Of a stretch of DNA of 64,000 bases, positions 1 to 8,540 are shown in pieces. The stretch lies in assembly GCF_002112505.1 (NCBI RefSeq), contig NZ_NEHW01000006.1, positions 1-64,000 on the forward strand. The letters are read 5' to 3'. The notes under the pieces were generated by a model that worked only from the letters and a program-made list of their open reading frames with translations, was not told the DNA's origin and ran no database searches. This DNA comes from Pseudomonas sp. R28(2017) (GTDB lineage: Bacteria > Pseudomonadota > Gammaproteobacteria > Pseudomonadales > Pseudomonadaceae). The number at the start of each line of letters is the position of its first letter. Within the stretch, counting starts at the first letter, position 1. The translations under genes and the position numbers were made by a program.

Positions 1-171
1 CAGGCCGCCAATGGTGGTGGCCTCGCCGATGCCTTCGACGCCGTCGCTGCAGCGCAGGCGCAGCACCACCAGGGTTTGCTGCTGCATCGTGTGCATCGCA
101 AGCTTGTGCGGGCGGATGGTCGGCAGGTCGACGATGATTGCGTCGATGCGCTCGATCAGGGCGTTTGTCAT
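1..171 (-). CDS. catB: Muconate cycloisomerase CatB, N-terminal 57 codons (cut by window edge)
   Basis: CatB converts cis,cis-muconate to muconolactone in the catechol branch of the beta-ketoadipate pathway. Only the first 57 codons are present; the gene runs off the left edge. The translation begins MTNALIERIDAIIVDLPTIR and continues with PHKLAMHTMQQQTLVVLRLR, the N-terminal capping domain of the enolase superfamily as I know it from Pseudomonas CatB. The ATG lies at 169-171 on the reverse strand. It is divergent from catR, the classical arrangement in which CatR with cis,cis-muconate activates catBCA. The active-site lysines and metal ligands lie outside the window. Confidence 0.93.
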   Translation of the reverse strand, partial: MTNALIERIDAIIVDLPTIRPHKLAMHTMQQQTLVVLRLRCSDGVEGIGEATTIGGL

Positions 172-305
172 GGTTCCAAGGTCTCGTCAAATCAGGCTGC
201 AGGCTGCGAACCCGACACTACATTTACTTGATTATTCAAGCATTGCGCGAGACCCTGAGGGCCGTCCAATATCAAATGAATCTCCCACCATACCCAGGAG
301 GTCTG
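172..305. promoter_or_regulatory. catB-catR divergent promoter region
   Basis: This 134-base interval separates the start codons of divergent catB and catR and must hold both promoters. In Pseudomonas, CatR is known to bind here, repress its own gene and activate catBCA with cis,cis-muconate. The GGAGGT just before the catR ATG (about 297-302) is a clear ribosome binding site. I did not assign individual CatR sites with confidence. Confidence 0.7.
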
Positions 306-1193
306 ATGGAGCTGCGCCACCTTCGCTACTTCAAGGTCCTGGCCGAAACCCTGAACTTCACCCGCGCCGCCGAGCTGCTGCACATCGCCCAGCCGCCGCT
401 GAGCCGGCAGATCAGCCAGCTCGAAGAACAGCTCGGGACCATGCTGGTGCTGCGCGAACGCCCGCTACGCCTGACCGAGGCCGGGCGCTTCTTCTACGAG
501 CAGACCTGCACCCTGCTGCAGCAGCTGGAGAACATCAGCGACAACACCCGGCGCATCGGCCAGGGCCAGCGCCAGTGGCTGGGCATCGGCTTCGCCCCGT
601 CGACCTTGTACACGGTGCTGCCGGAGCTGATCCGTGAGCTGCGCAAGGACAGCGAACTGGAACTGGGCCTGAGCGAGATGACCACCCTGCAGCAGGTGGA
701 GGCGCTGAAAAGCGGGCGCATCGACATCGCCTTCGGCCGCATCCGCATCGACGACCCGGCGATCCAGCAACAGGTGCTGCGCGAAGACCCGCTGGTGGCC
801 GTGCTGCCCAAGGGCCACGCCTTGGCCGGTGCCCCGCTGGCCCTCGAGCAGCTGGCCAGGGAAGCGTTCATCCTCTACCCCGCCAACCCCAGGCCGAGCT
901 ACGCCGACCACATCCTCGCGCTGTTCGCCCACCACGGCATGAGCCTCAAGGTCAGCCAGTGGGCCAACGAACTGCAGACCGCCATCGGCCTGGTCGCCGT
1001 GGGGCTGGGCGTGACCCTGGTGCCAGAGTCGGTGCAACAGCAGCACCGCACCGATATCGAGTACGCCAGCCTGCTCGACCGCAGCGCGGTCAGCCCGATC
1101 ATTCTCAGCCGGCGCAAGGGCGACAGCAGCCCGATCGTGCAGCGTTGCCTGGCGCTGATCGCCCAGCAGGCCGTGAGTGAGCCTGTGGCCTAG
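306..1193 (+). CDS. catR: LysR-type regulator CatR of catechol degradation
   Basis: CatR is the cis,cis-muconate-responsive activator of catBCA. The 295-residue product starts MELRHLRYFKVLAETLNFTR and has the N-terminal winged HTH (about residues 1-60, with AAELLHIAQPPLSRQISQLE), then a two-lobed effector domain that includes GIGFAPSTLYTVLPELIREL. This matches P. putida CatR nearly throughout. The ATG at 306 follows an AGGAGGT ribosome site; a longer open frame from 138 would overlap the catB promoter and is unlikely. The stop overlaps the stop of the convergent LysR gene by a few bases, so the two transcripts collide. Confidence 0.93.
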   Translation: MELRHLRYFKVLAETLNFTRAAELLHIAQPPLSRQISQLEEQLGTMLVLRERPLRLTEAGRFFYEQTCTLLQQLENISDNTRRIGQGQRQWLGIGFAPSTLYTVLPELIRELRKDSELELGLSEMTTLQQVEALKSGRIDIAFGRIRIDDPAIQQQVLREDPLVAVLPKGHALAGAPLALEQLAREAFILYPANPRPSYADHILALFAHHGMSLKVSQWANELQTAIGLVAVGLGVTLVPESVQQQHRTDIEYASLLDRSAVSPIILSRRKGDSSPIVQRCLALIAQQAVSEPVA

Positions 1194-2092
1194 TCACGTT
1201 CGAAAAAGCTGCTGCCCTTTTCCTTGAGCAGCGCCACCAGCGCCCCTGCCGCCGGCGACAGGTAGCCGTCGGTGCGCACCGACACGGCCACGGTGCGGCG
1301 CATGGTGGTCTGCTTGAGCGGTACTTCGCGCAGCCAGGACATGCCCAACCCATGTTCGAGGGTTTCCCGGGCGGCGAAGCTGAGCAGCTGGGTACGCGCA
1401 ATCAGACGGGGCAGCAACGAGATGGCATTGGTCTCGATCTGCACCTGCGGCGCCGGCAACTGGTGGGCGATGAACACATTGTCGATCCAGCGCCGGGCGG
1501 TCACCGTCGGCCCGGCCAGCACCCAGCGGTACTGGCACAGGCTCTGCAGGCTGATGGGGCCGGCGAAGATCGGGTGCTCGGCGCTGGCCACCACGATCGC
1601 TTCGTCTTCAAGGATGGGATAGGTGGTGAACTCAGGGTCCATGGCGATCTGCGGTGAAATGATCACATCCAGCCGCCCGCCGCGCAGGGATTCCTTGAGC
1701 ACATCGTCCTGGGCAATGGACAGTTTCAAGGTCACTTCCGGTGCCCGCTCCAGCAAGGCTGCGGTCAGGTGCGGCAGCAGGTGATCGGCCATGCTCGCCG
1801 CGCAGCCCAGGCGGATGTTGCCGACCAGCCCGCTGGCGAAGTCGCGCACCTCGCGCTCGGTCTCGGCGATGTTCAGCTGCAGTTGCTTGCCCCGCGCCAG
1901 CAGCAGCTTGCCGACATCGGTGAGCTTGATCCGCCGGCCATCGCGCTGGAACAACCGGGTACCCAGTGATTCTTCCAGGCGCTGGATGCTCTTGCTCAGC
2001 GCCGGCTGGCTGCGGTTGAGCTTTTCTGCCGCCCGGCCCAGGTGGCCCAGTTCGGCGATGGTTTCGAAATAAGTGAGGTCACGCAGGTCCAT
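1190..2092 (-). CDS. LysR-family transcriptional regulator
   Basis: A 300-residue LysR regulator starting MDLRDLTYFETIAELGHLGR. The HTH is in residues 1-60 (AAEKLNRSQPALSKSIQRLE), followed by a substrate-binding domain with typical phrases such as LSIAQDDVLKESLRGGRLDV. It is transcribed away from the AbrB-family transporter gene at 2217 across a 124-base gap, so control of that transporter is the simplest guess. The effector is unknown. The ATG at 2090-2092 begins at the normal LysR N-terminus. Its 3' end overlaps the catR stop codon. Confidence 0.88.
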   Translation of the reverse strand: MDLRDLTYFETIAELGHLGRAAEKLNRSQPALSKSIQRLEESLGTRLFQRDGRRIKLTDVGKLLLARGKQLQLNIAETEREVRDFASGLVGNIRLGCAASMADHLLPHLTAALLERAPEVTLKLSIAQDDVLKESLRGGRLDVIISPQIAMDPEFTTYPILEDEAIVVASAEHPIFAGPISLQSLCQYRWVLAGPTVTARRWIDNVFIAHQLPAPQVQIETNAISLLPRLIARTQLLSFAARETLEHGLGMSWLREVPLKQTTMRRTVAVSVRTDGYLSPAAGALVALLKEKGSSFFERD

Positions 2093-2216
2093 GATTCATG
2101 AATTTCAGTTATGGATTCATCAAAAGTAGAAAATAGACTTGATCGATTGCGCCGTCGATAATTTTCTCCGCTGGCGCTGCCAGCCCCGCGTTACCGCTGC
2201 GCAAGGAGTATCCACG

Positions 2217-3281
2217 TTGCAGACCGCCCTACCCGGCTTTTCCAGAACCCTCTTCCAATGGCTCGCCCTGCTGATCTGCGCCGGTGCCTTCGGCCAGCTG
2301 CTGCATGCCCTGGCCGTACCGGCCGGGTTGTTCCTCGGCCCCATGCTGGTGGCCATCGCCTTTGGCGTCGCAGGCGCACAACTGCACCTGCACCGCCAGG
2401 TATTTCGCTTCGGTCAAGGCTGCGTCGGGCTACTGGTGGCCCACTCGGTGACCTGGGCGGTGCTGGTGTCGATGGCCCAGTCCTGGCACCTGATGCTGGT
2501 CGCCACCTTCATCACGGTGCTGCTCAGCGCCCTGGTCGGCCTCGGCACCGTACGCTTCGGTGGCATACCCGGCAGCACCGCGGCCTGGGGCACGGCGCCA
2601 GGGGCGGCTTCGGCGATGGTGTCGATGGCCGAGGAAAATGGCGCCGACGGCCGCGTGGTGGCGACCATGCAATATGTGCGGGTGGTGTGCGTGGTGATGA
2701 TCGGCTCGCTGGTCAGCCACCTGCTCGGCGCCACGCCGGGTGCTGGTGCGGTGGCCAATGCGCCAGCGGTGCTGGACGGCCCGCACCTGCTCGACAGCCT
2801 GCTCAGCCTTGGCGTGGTGCTGGTGGGGATCACCCTCGGCAGCCGCCTGCCTGCCGGTGCCTTGCTGACACCGCTGCTGCTCGGCGGTGCCCTGCAACTG
2901 AGCGGGCTGCTGACCATCCGCTTGCCCGAGCCGTTGCTGGCCGTTGCCTACGGCGCCATCGGCTGCTACATCGGCCTGCGCTTCGACCGGCAGACCGTGG
3001 GTTATGTGTGGAAACGCCTGCCGACCATGATTGCCGGGGCGGTGGCGTTGATCGTGCTGTGCGCTGCTTGCGCCTATGTGCTGGCGCTGGCGATGGGCAC
3101 GGACTTTCTGTCGATGTACCTGGCCACCAGCCCGGGGGGGCTGGATGCCATGGCGATCATCGCGGTGGAAACCCATGCCGATGTCGGGTTGGTGCTGGCG
3201 ATGCAGACGTTGCGGTTGTTCGGGGTGATTCTGACCGGGGCCTTCTGTGCGCGGCAGATCATCCGCCTGACCCAGGCCTGA
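2217..3281 (+). CDS. AbrB-family (DUF4311/ammonia monooxygenase-like) membrane transporter
   Basis: A polytopic inner-membrane protein of about 354 residues. It shows the two-fold repeat of the AbrB family (TIGR03082; often labelled putative ammonia monooxygenase, though no enzyme activity is established). Glycine-rich membrane segments include VPAGLFLGPMLVAIAFGVAG early and LPEPLLAVAYGAIGCYIGLR in the second half. The signature GGIPGSTAAWGTAPGAASAM is present. I chose the TTG at 2217 because AAGGAG lies 9 bases upstream (2202-2207); the open frame extends to a TTG at 2139 with no ribosome site. It is divergent from a LysR gene that probably regulates it. Substrate unknown. Confidence 0.75.
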   Translation: MQTALPGFSRTLFQWLALLICAGAFGQLLHALAVPAGLFLGPMLVAIAFGVAGAQLHLHRQVFRFGQGCVGLLVAHSVTWAVLVSMAQSWHLMLVATFITVLLSALVGLGTVRFGGIPGSTAAWGTAPGAASAMVSMAEENGADGRVVATMQYVRVVCVVMIGSLVSHLLGATPGAGAVANAPAVLDGPHLLDSLLSLGVVLVGITLGSRLPAGALLTPLLLGGALQLSGLLTIRLPEPLLAVAYGAIGCYIGLRFDRQTVGYVWKRLPTMIAGAVALIVLCAACAYVLALAMGTDFLSMYLATSPGGLDAMAIIAVETHADVGLVLAMQTLRLFGVILTGAFCARQIIRLTQA

Positions 3282-3287
3282 TTGCGA

Positions 3288-3317
3288 GCCTCTTCGCGGG
3301 CAAGCCTGCAAAGAGGC
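3288..3317. terminator. Inverted repeat between convergent transporter and dddP genes
   Basis: GCCTCTT (3288-3294) pairs with AAGAGGC (3311-3317) around a degenerate REP core (GCGGGCAAGCCTGC). It lies in the 44-base gap between two convergent stop codons, so it can act as a two-way terminator. It looks like a single half of a P. putida REP pair. Confidence 0.6.
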
Positions 3318-3325
3318 AGCGGCTT

Positions 3326-4672
3326 TCAGTCACGCAGGAAGCTGTCTTCGAACGGGTAATGGGTCAGCAGTTCGTACCCGTTCTCGGTCACCAGCAACTG
3401 GTTCTCCAGCTTGATCCCGTCACGCCCTCCCACCTCACCGACATAGGCCTCGACACACAGCGCCATGCCCGGCTGCAGCTCACCTTCATAGCCATAAGAC
3501 TTGAGGTCTTCCGGATAGCGAATGCTGGGGTACTCATCACACAAGCCCACCCCATGGAACATCACCCCATAACGCTGCGCACGGCAGCTTTCCGGCAGGC
3601 GGTGGCCATTGCGGGTGAGCTCGGTGAAGCGCACGCCAGGCTTGACCATTTCCGCGTTGAAATGGATGTGCTCGTGGGCAATGCGGTACAGGCGCTTCTG
3701 CTCGGCAGTGGGCGCCACATCACCGCAGATCCAGCTGCGCGACATGTCCACGCAGAAGCCGTACACGCCGATCAGGTCGGTGTCGAACGACAGCAGGTCG
3801 CCATCGCTGAGCACCCGCGGGCCAGACTCCTGGTACCACGGGTTGGTGCGCGGGCCGGAGCTGAGGATGCGGGTCTCGATCCACTCGCCACCCCGGCGAA
3901 TGTTGCCCGCATGCAGCGCGGCCCAGACATCGTTCTCGGTGGCACCGGCGCGCATCGCCTGGCGCATCTCGGCGATCGAGGCTTCGCAGGACGCGACCGC
4001 GCAGCGCATGGCAAGGATTTCGTCCGGCCCCTTGATCAGGCGGGCGAACTCGCTGACTTCCTGGCCGTTGTGCACCTGCACGCCCAGCGCATCGAGGGCG
4101 CGCAGGCCGGCGACCTCGATGCGGTCCACGGCCAGGCGGCGGTTGTTGCCGGCATGGGTGCGCAGCAGTTCGTCGACCTGGGCGCAGAACCGCCTGGCAT
4201 GTTCCTCGGTGCGCTCACCGGTCTCGAAATAGAAGAACGACGCACCGCTGCGCAGCTCGCTGACCAGCGGCAAGTGCGCAGAAAGGTGGTCGCAGCCGTG
4301 GAAGTCCCACAACACCACATGGCCGCTGGCGGCGACGAAACAGGCGCGGGCCGGGTTGTGGGTGGTCCACAGCTGCATGTTGGTGGTGTCGGTGGCGTAG
4401 CGGATATTCAGCGGGTCGAACAGCAGGATGCCGCCCAGGTCACGGGCGATCAGCTGTTCACGGATGCGTTGCAGGCGGTACGCGCGCATGCTCGGCAGGT
4501 GCGGTGCCTGCAGGCCGAGGCTGGCCCATTCGGCGAAGGCCAGCGGCGTCGGGCCGATTTCGGTGCGGTCGTTGTCGTCGACCGAACCATCGGCCTTGAG
4601 CGCAGCGGCGCGCTGGCGGGACGGGTCGATGCGACGGGCTTGGGCGGGGATCGAGAACGGCGATGTCATCAT
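3326..4672 (-). CDS. dddP: DddP-type DMSP lyase (M24 peptidase fold)
   Basis: DddP cleaves dimethylsulfoniopropionate to acrylate and dimethyl sulfide. It uses a creatinase/M24 fold with two metals. At 448 residues this matches the family length (about 446). It shares long family phrases such as DNDRTEIGPTPLAFAEWA, LLFDPLNIRYATDTTNMQLW and GGEWIETRILSSGPRTNPW. The metal-ligand motifs I know from DddP are all visible in order: FDTD, CVDMSR, FHGVGLCDEYP, CVEAYVG and IKLENQ. The gene follows a GbcA-like Rieske oxygenase on the same strand after 123 bases, with a divergent LysR beyond. True DMSP activity in a soil pseudomonad is not proven; another M24 C-S or C-N lyase role is possible. Confidence 0.8.
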   Translation of the reverse strand: MMTSPFSIPAQARRIDPSRQRAAALKADGSVDDNDRTEIGPTPLAFAEWASLGLQAPHLPSMRAYRLQRIREQLIARDLGGILLFDPLNIRYATDTTNMQLWTTHNPARACFVAASGHVVLWDFHGCDHLSAHLPLVSELRSGASFFYFETGERTEEHARRFCAQVDELLRTHAGNNRRLAVDRIEVAGLRALDALGVQVHNGQEVSEFARLIKGPDEILAMRCAVASCEASIAEMRQAMRAGATENDVWAALHAGNIRRGGEWIETRILSSGPRTNPWYQESGPRVLSDGDLLSFDTDLIGVYGFCVDMSRSWICGDVAPTAEQKRLYRIAHEHIHFNAEMVKPGVRFTELTRNGHRLPESCRAQRYGVMFHGVGLCDEYPSIRYPEDLKSYGYEGELQPGMALCVEAYVGEVGGRDGIKLENQLLVTENGYELLTHYPFEDSFLRD

Positions 4673-4795
4673 GGCTTGCGGTTTTCCCTGGTCTTGTTAT
4701 GTGGAAACTGCGGTATTGATGATCTGCGATTGCTGGCCAGCCAGCGCCTACAAAGTCGACAGGACAATGCCCGAAAGCGGCGCTGGCCCGTGGGG

Positions 4796-6022
4796 TCATG
4801 CGATGCGGGTTGAAACGTCGCTCAAGCGCCGGGTCATCAGCTCGCAGTACCAGTCCACGAACTGGCAGACGCCGTTCTCCACCAAGCCTGAATAGGGGCC
4901 CGGCTGATAGGCCGGCGAAGTCACACCCACCTGGGTGCCTTCCACCAGGCGGCGATCCTGGTCATTGGTCGCCATCCACACCTTGGTCAGGCGCTCAAGG
5001 TCGTAGTCCACGCCTTCCTGGGCATCCTTGGGCACCAGCCATTTGGTGGTCACCAGAGTCTGCCCCGGCCCTTGCGGCAACACGCGGAAGCTCAGGGCGT
5101 GGTCGCCAAGAAAATGGTTCCAGGTCGAGGGGTAGTTGAAGTAGAGCAACGCGCCGATATTGTCCACGCCGCTGCGGTCCAGGCGGCGGGCCACGGCTGG
5201 CTTGCCGTCCATGGTGTAGCTGCTGGCGCCATTGTTGAGCGGGATGCGGGTCATGCGGTACTGCCCGCCAGGGTCCATGACCAGGCGGCTGGCCATGCCG
5301 TTGGCCTCGCAGACGTTCCAGTGGGTAGCCAGCTCCGGGTCTTCCTCGCCGCCAATGCCCTGCACCGACACGTTCTCGACGAACGAGTTGAGCAGCTCGG
5401 GGTGGGTACCGTCACAGTGGTAGCACTCGCGGTTGTTCTCGAACACCAGCTTCCAGTTGCCCTGCTCCACCAGGTTGGCTTCGAAGGCGACCTTGCAGTC
5501 TTCCAGGTAGTGCGGGCCGATGAAGGGCGACACGGCGCTGCGAAACGCCTCGAAGTCTGGCGCGACCTCGGCCACGCACACGTAGATGTAGCTGTGCACC
5601 ACTTCGCAGTGGGCCGGCATCAGGCCGTGCTCGGCGGTGTTGAAGTCGGGGCCCATGTTGCCGGCGAACAGCAGGCGCCCATCGAGCTCGAAGGTCCACT
5701 TGTGGTAGGGGCAGACCAGCTTGGCAACCTTGCCCTTGGCCTCGGTGCACACCTTGGAGCCGCGGTGCCGGCAGGCATTGTGGAACGCGCGGACCTGGCC
5801 ATCGCCACCGCGTACCACGGCCACCGGATAATCGCCAACCTGCAAGGTGATGTACTGGCCGGGCTTTTCCAGTTCGAAGGTATGCCCGGCAAAGATCCAT
5901 TCGCGGTGCCAGATCTGCTCCAGGTCCTGCCGGTACACCTGCGCATCGCTGTAGGCTGCACCCGGCAAGCCATGTTGAGGTTTACGTTGCCTGATCAGGT
6001 CCAATACATCGGTGTGCTGCAT
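4796..6022 (-). CDS. Rieske non-haem iron oxygenase alpha subunit, GbcA/stachydrine-demethylase-like
   Basis: Predicted oxygenase of about 408 residues. The Rieske centre CRHRGSKVC...CPYHKW is near residues 75-100. The catalytic domain has the mononuclear iron and bridging motif ENNRECYHCDGTHPELL, which is shared with glycine betaine monooxygenase GbcA and stachydrine demethylase Stc2. The C-terminus also follows GbcA (VTTKWLVPKDAQEGVDYDLE, NDQDRRLVEG, AYQPGPYS). Such enzymes N-demethylate quaternary amines. I start it at 6022 (MQHTDVLDLIRQ) because GGAG lies 8 bases upstream; the frame is open to 6091. No reductase gene (gbcB-like) is adjacent, so electrons must come from elsewhere. It is probably cotranscribed with dddP. 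Confidence 0.82.
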   Translation of the reverse strand: MQHTDVLDLIRQRKPQHGLPGAAYSDAQVYRQDLEQIWHREWIFAGHTFELEKPGQYITLQVGDYPVAVVRGGDGQVRAFHNACRHRGSKVCTEAKGKVAKLVCPYHKWTFELDGRLLFAGNMGPDFNTAEHGLMPAHCEVVHSYIYVCVAEVAPDFEAFRSAVSPFIGPHYLEDCKVAFEANLVEQGNWKLVFENNRECYHCDGTHPELLNSFVENVSVQGIGGEEDPELATHWNVCEANGMASRLVMDPGGQYRMTRIPLNNGASSYTMDGKPAVARRLDRSGVDNIGALLYFNYPSTWNHFLGDHALSFRVLPQGPGQTLVTTKWLVPKDAQEGVDYDLERLTKVWMATNDQDRRLVEGTQVGVTSPAYQPGPYSGLVENGVCQFVDWYCELMTRRLSDVSTRIA

Positions 6023-6182
6023 TCTTGTTGTTCTCCGGCGAGGGACTTCAATGCAGGGATGGGTTCGGTTAGTCTCTGAAACGAATAACAAAGCGTCATC
6101 GCTGCTGCCTGATCACAGTCTATTGCCAGTGTTTTGCGGCAAAGAATCGACATTTTCTGGGGCCAATTGATTACCAAAACGT

Positions 6183-7175
6183 ATGGTCAAGCACACCGAA
6201 CCCGATCAGACCTTGATCAAGATGCCCTCGCTGCGCGCAGTCAAGGCATTCGTCGCCGCCGCCCGCTACCAGAACTTCACCCGTGCGGCCGAAGCGCTGT
6301 GCGTGACCCAGGCGGCCATCAGCCGGCAGATTCGCGACCTCGAGGAGCACCTGGGGGCCGAACTGTTCAACCGCGCCGGGCGTGCGGTCGAATTGACGCC
6401 GGCCGGTTCGATCTTCTACGACGCGGTGCAACTGTCGTTCACCAACATCGCCCAGGCGGCCGAACGCATCCGCCACAGTGACTCACCCAAGCAGCGCGTC
6501 ACCCTGTGTTGCACACCGGCGTTCGCCAACTTCTGGCTGGGGCCGAAGCTACCGGCGTTGTTCGCCGCCTACCCCGAGATCGACCTGAACATCGTCACGA
6601 CGCAGAACTTCCTGACCCTCGAGAACGGGGTCAACCCGGACATCATCATCTGCAAGATGGCCAAGAGCGGCCAGGGCTACTTCAGCCAGCCCCTGGTCTG
6701 TGACGTGATCTACCCGGTGTGCACACCGCAATACCTGGCGCAGCACCCGGCGATCCAGACCCTGGATGGCCTGCGCAATACCGCCCTGCTCAACCTCAGC
6801 CCGTTCGGCCGCTCGCAGGTGGCCGAACACGTGGACTGGAAAGTCTGGTTCGCCTATCAGGACATCGACCTGGACCGGCGTGACGCGGATGCACCGCAAC
6901 TGTTCAACGCCAACGACTACAGCCTGCTGATGCAGCTGGCGCAGAACCATCAGGGCGTGGCCCTGGGCTGGCATTACCTGGTCGCGCCGCTGGTGGAACA
7001 GGGCCTGCTGGTACGGCCGGTGAGCGACACCCTGGTGCACCGCGATACCCGCCACTACCTCAGCCTCAGCGAAGCCAAGAGCCGGGATGCCAGCTGCTGC
7101 AAGTTGCGCGACTGGCTGGTCGAGCAGTTCGACTGGTCACTGCATGAAGAGGCCGACGCGTTGCCACCGGGCTGA
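6183..7175 (+). CDS. LysR-family regulator (GcvA-like) divergent from the Rieske/dddP genes
   Basis: LysR regulator of up to 330 residues of the GcvA/AmpR-like subgroup, shown by MPSLRAVKAFVAAARYQNFT and AAEALCVTQAAISRQIRDLE in the HTH. The effector domain contains CTPAFANFWLGPKLPALFAA. No strong ribosome site precedes 6183; MPSLRAV at 6222 is an equally good start and would give 317 residues. It is head-to-head with the Rieske oxygenase across about 160 bases, so it is the likely regulator of the Rieske-dddP pair. Effector not known. Confidence 0.85.
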   Translation: MVKHTEPDQTLIKMPSLRAVKAFVAAARYQNFTRAAEALCVTQAAISRQIRDLEEHLGAELFNRAGRAVELTPAGSIFYDAVQLSFTNIAQAAERIRHSDSPKQRVTLCCTPAFANFWLGPKLPALFAAYPEIDLNIVTTQNFLTLENGVNPDIIICKMAKSGQGYFSQPLVCDVIYPVCTPQYLAQHPAIQTLDGLRNTALLNLSPFGRSQVAEHVDWKVWFAYQDIDLDRRDADAPQLFNANDYSLLMQLAQNHQGVALGWHYLVAPLVEQGLLVRPVSDTLVHRDTRHYLSLSEAKSRDASCCKLRDWLVEQFDWSLHEEADALPPG

Positions 7176-7181
7176 CCGGCG

Positions 7182-7661
7182 CTACCCTCGCAATGCCGCC
7201 TCGATTGCCGCCACGTCGATCTTGCCCATCCCCATCATCGCCGCGAAGGCTCGCTGGGCCGCGGCCTTGTCGGGGCTGGCGATGGCGTCGAGCAGAACGC
7301 GCGGGGTGATCTGCCACGAGATGCCCCATTTGTCCTTGCACCAGCCGCAGACACTTTCGGCACCGCCATTACCCACGATGGCCTGCCACAGGCGGTCGGT
7401 CTCGGCCTGGTCCTCGGTACAGACCTGGAACGAAAACGCCTCGCTATGCTTGAACGCGGTGCCGCCATTGAGCCCCACGCAGGGGATGCCCATGACAGTG
7501 AACTCGACGGTGATCACGTCCCCGGCCTTGCCCGAGGGGTAGTCGCCGGGGGCCAGGTGCACCGCCACTACGTGGCTGTCGGGGAAGGTCCGGGCATAGA
7601 AATTCGCCGCTTCTTCGGCATCCTTGTCGAACCACAGGCAGATCGTGTTCTTGGCAGTCAT
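7182..7661 (-). CDS. VOC/PhnB-like glyoxalase-fold protein
   Basis: A 159-residue protein starting MTAKNTICLWFDKDAEEAAN. It has the PhnB/3-demethylubiquinone-methyltransferase-like VOC fold typical of the VOC family (FYARTFPDSHVVAVH, FTVMGIPCVGLNGG, CGWCKDKWGISWQITPRVL). Despite the old family name, no methyltransferase motif is present; the biochemical role is unknown. The start at 7661 gives the normal family N-terminus. The open frame extends upstream to 7862 but that part overlaps the next gene and is not credible. It is convergent with the preceding LysR gene, 6 bases apart. Confidence 0.85.
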   Translation of the reverse strand: MTAKNTICLWFDKDAEEAANFYARTFPDSHVVAVHLAPGDYPSGKAGDVITVEFTVMGIPCVGLNGGTAFKHSEAFSFQVCTEDQAETDRLWQAIVGNGGAESVCGWCKDKWGISWQITPRVLLDAIASPDKAAAQRAFAAMMGMGKIDVAAIEAALRG

Positions 7662-7704
7662 GGCTGGGCTCCCTGGGAGAACGGAAAGCCTTGAGTCTAG
7701 CCCC

Positions 7705-8019
7705 TCAGCCCTGGCTGGCGATGGCTGCGGCCAACGCAGCGTCGCTTGCCGCCGAGTGTGGATGCGCCTGGCGGTAGTCGCGCAGCGCCTGCTGCAGGCG
7801 CGGCCCACACAAGCGACCGTTGGTCGCGACGTACGCCAGGGCATCGTCCCGAGCGGCTTCATGGCTGCTGCGCGGGTGGCTGGTGGACGCGCTGAGCGCC
7901 GCCGTGCCCAGGCTGCTGCCGATCGTGAAATGGTCGGTCACACTGCCCTTGCCATCCATGGCCCACGCCTGACTGCAACACAGCAGGACCAGGGTGCTCG
8001 ATAAACCGGTTCGCTTCAC
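7705..8019 (-). CDS. DUF2388-family small secreted protein
   Basis: A 104-residue protein with a Sec signal peptide (MKRTGLSSTLVLLCCSQAWA, cleavage likely after AWA). The mature part has the Pseudomonas DUF2388 pattern HEAARDDALAYVATNGRLCG followed by PRLQQALRDYR. Members are small periplasmic proteins of unknown function found in many copies in Pseudomonas. It is divergent from the cold-shock-like gene. Confidence 0.8.
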   Translation of the reverse strand: MKRTGLSSTLVLLCCSQAWAMDGKGSVTDHFTIGSSLGTAALSASTSHPRSSHEAARDDALAYVATNGRLCGPRLQQALRDYRQAHPHSAASDAALAAAIASQG

Positions 8020-8117
8020 GTGGCAGGCCTACCTGATAAAAATGCCAGTTTTGCACAGCAGCCCGTTCGACGACCATGCGCATGACGCGCAAGGGCGCGC
8101 GACATTGGATCTGCCCC

Positions 8118-8408
8118 ATGGAAAGCATCACCCACGGCCGGGTTGCCTGGTTCAGCGCCGACAAGGACTTTGGCTGCATTCTCTGCGAAAACCACTGCTG
8201 CGCGCTGCTGCTGGGCAAGGACCTGCTGGATCATGCTTGCACGCCGGTCATGGGCCAACGTTTCAGGTTCAGGCTCGAATTCAAGCGCAATGTGCTCTGG
8301 GCCCGGGAGGCAGCACCCATGCTGCCGTTGCCCGACGAACTGAGCACCGGCGTGCCCGACGATCTCGGCGAGGCCCCCGGGCGGCGGACACACCGTCACC
8401 CGGGATGA
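8118..8408 (+). CDS. Small protein with a cold-shock-domain-like N-terminus
   Basis: A product of about 96 residues from the ATG at 8118 (MESITHGRVAWFSADKDFGC). The segment HGRVAWFSADKDFGCIL lines up with the RNP1 region of cold-shock domains (KGTVKWFNxxKGFGFI), but the second glycine and aromatic are replaced (KDFGCI) and the rest diverges. The C-terminus is low-complexity and charged. No good ribosome site precedes 8118 or the earlier ATG at 8076. It may be a diverged CSD protein or a spurious frame; I think a real gene is more likely. Confidence 0.5.
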   Translation: MESITHGRVAWFSADKDFGCILCENHCCALLLGKDLLDHACTPVMGQRFRFRLEFKRNVLWAREAAPMLPLPDELSTGVPDDLGEAPGRRTHRHPG

Positions 8409-8540
8409 CCGTCACGGACCAAGGCAACGTTCAGAAGCGCCCTACTAGCCTAGGAGAAATATCCTACAACCCACCTATTCCCAGGCACTGCATCATGCTT
8501 GACAAACCTCACAAGCGACTTTTCGCAGGGAGATACAGGT

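Noticed and set aside
2258..4813. Very long forward frame of 851 codons
   Set aside because: It is the high-GC shadow of the AbrB transporter and of dddP on the other strand; its translation is Arg/Ala/Gly-rich without motifs.
5072..6079. Forward frame of 335 codons opposite the Rieske oxygenase
   Set aside because: Shadow of the oxygenase gene, Val/Gly/His-rich without family features.
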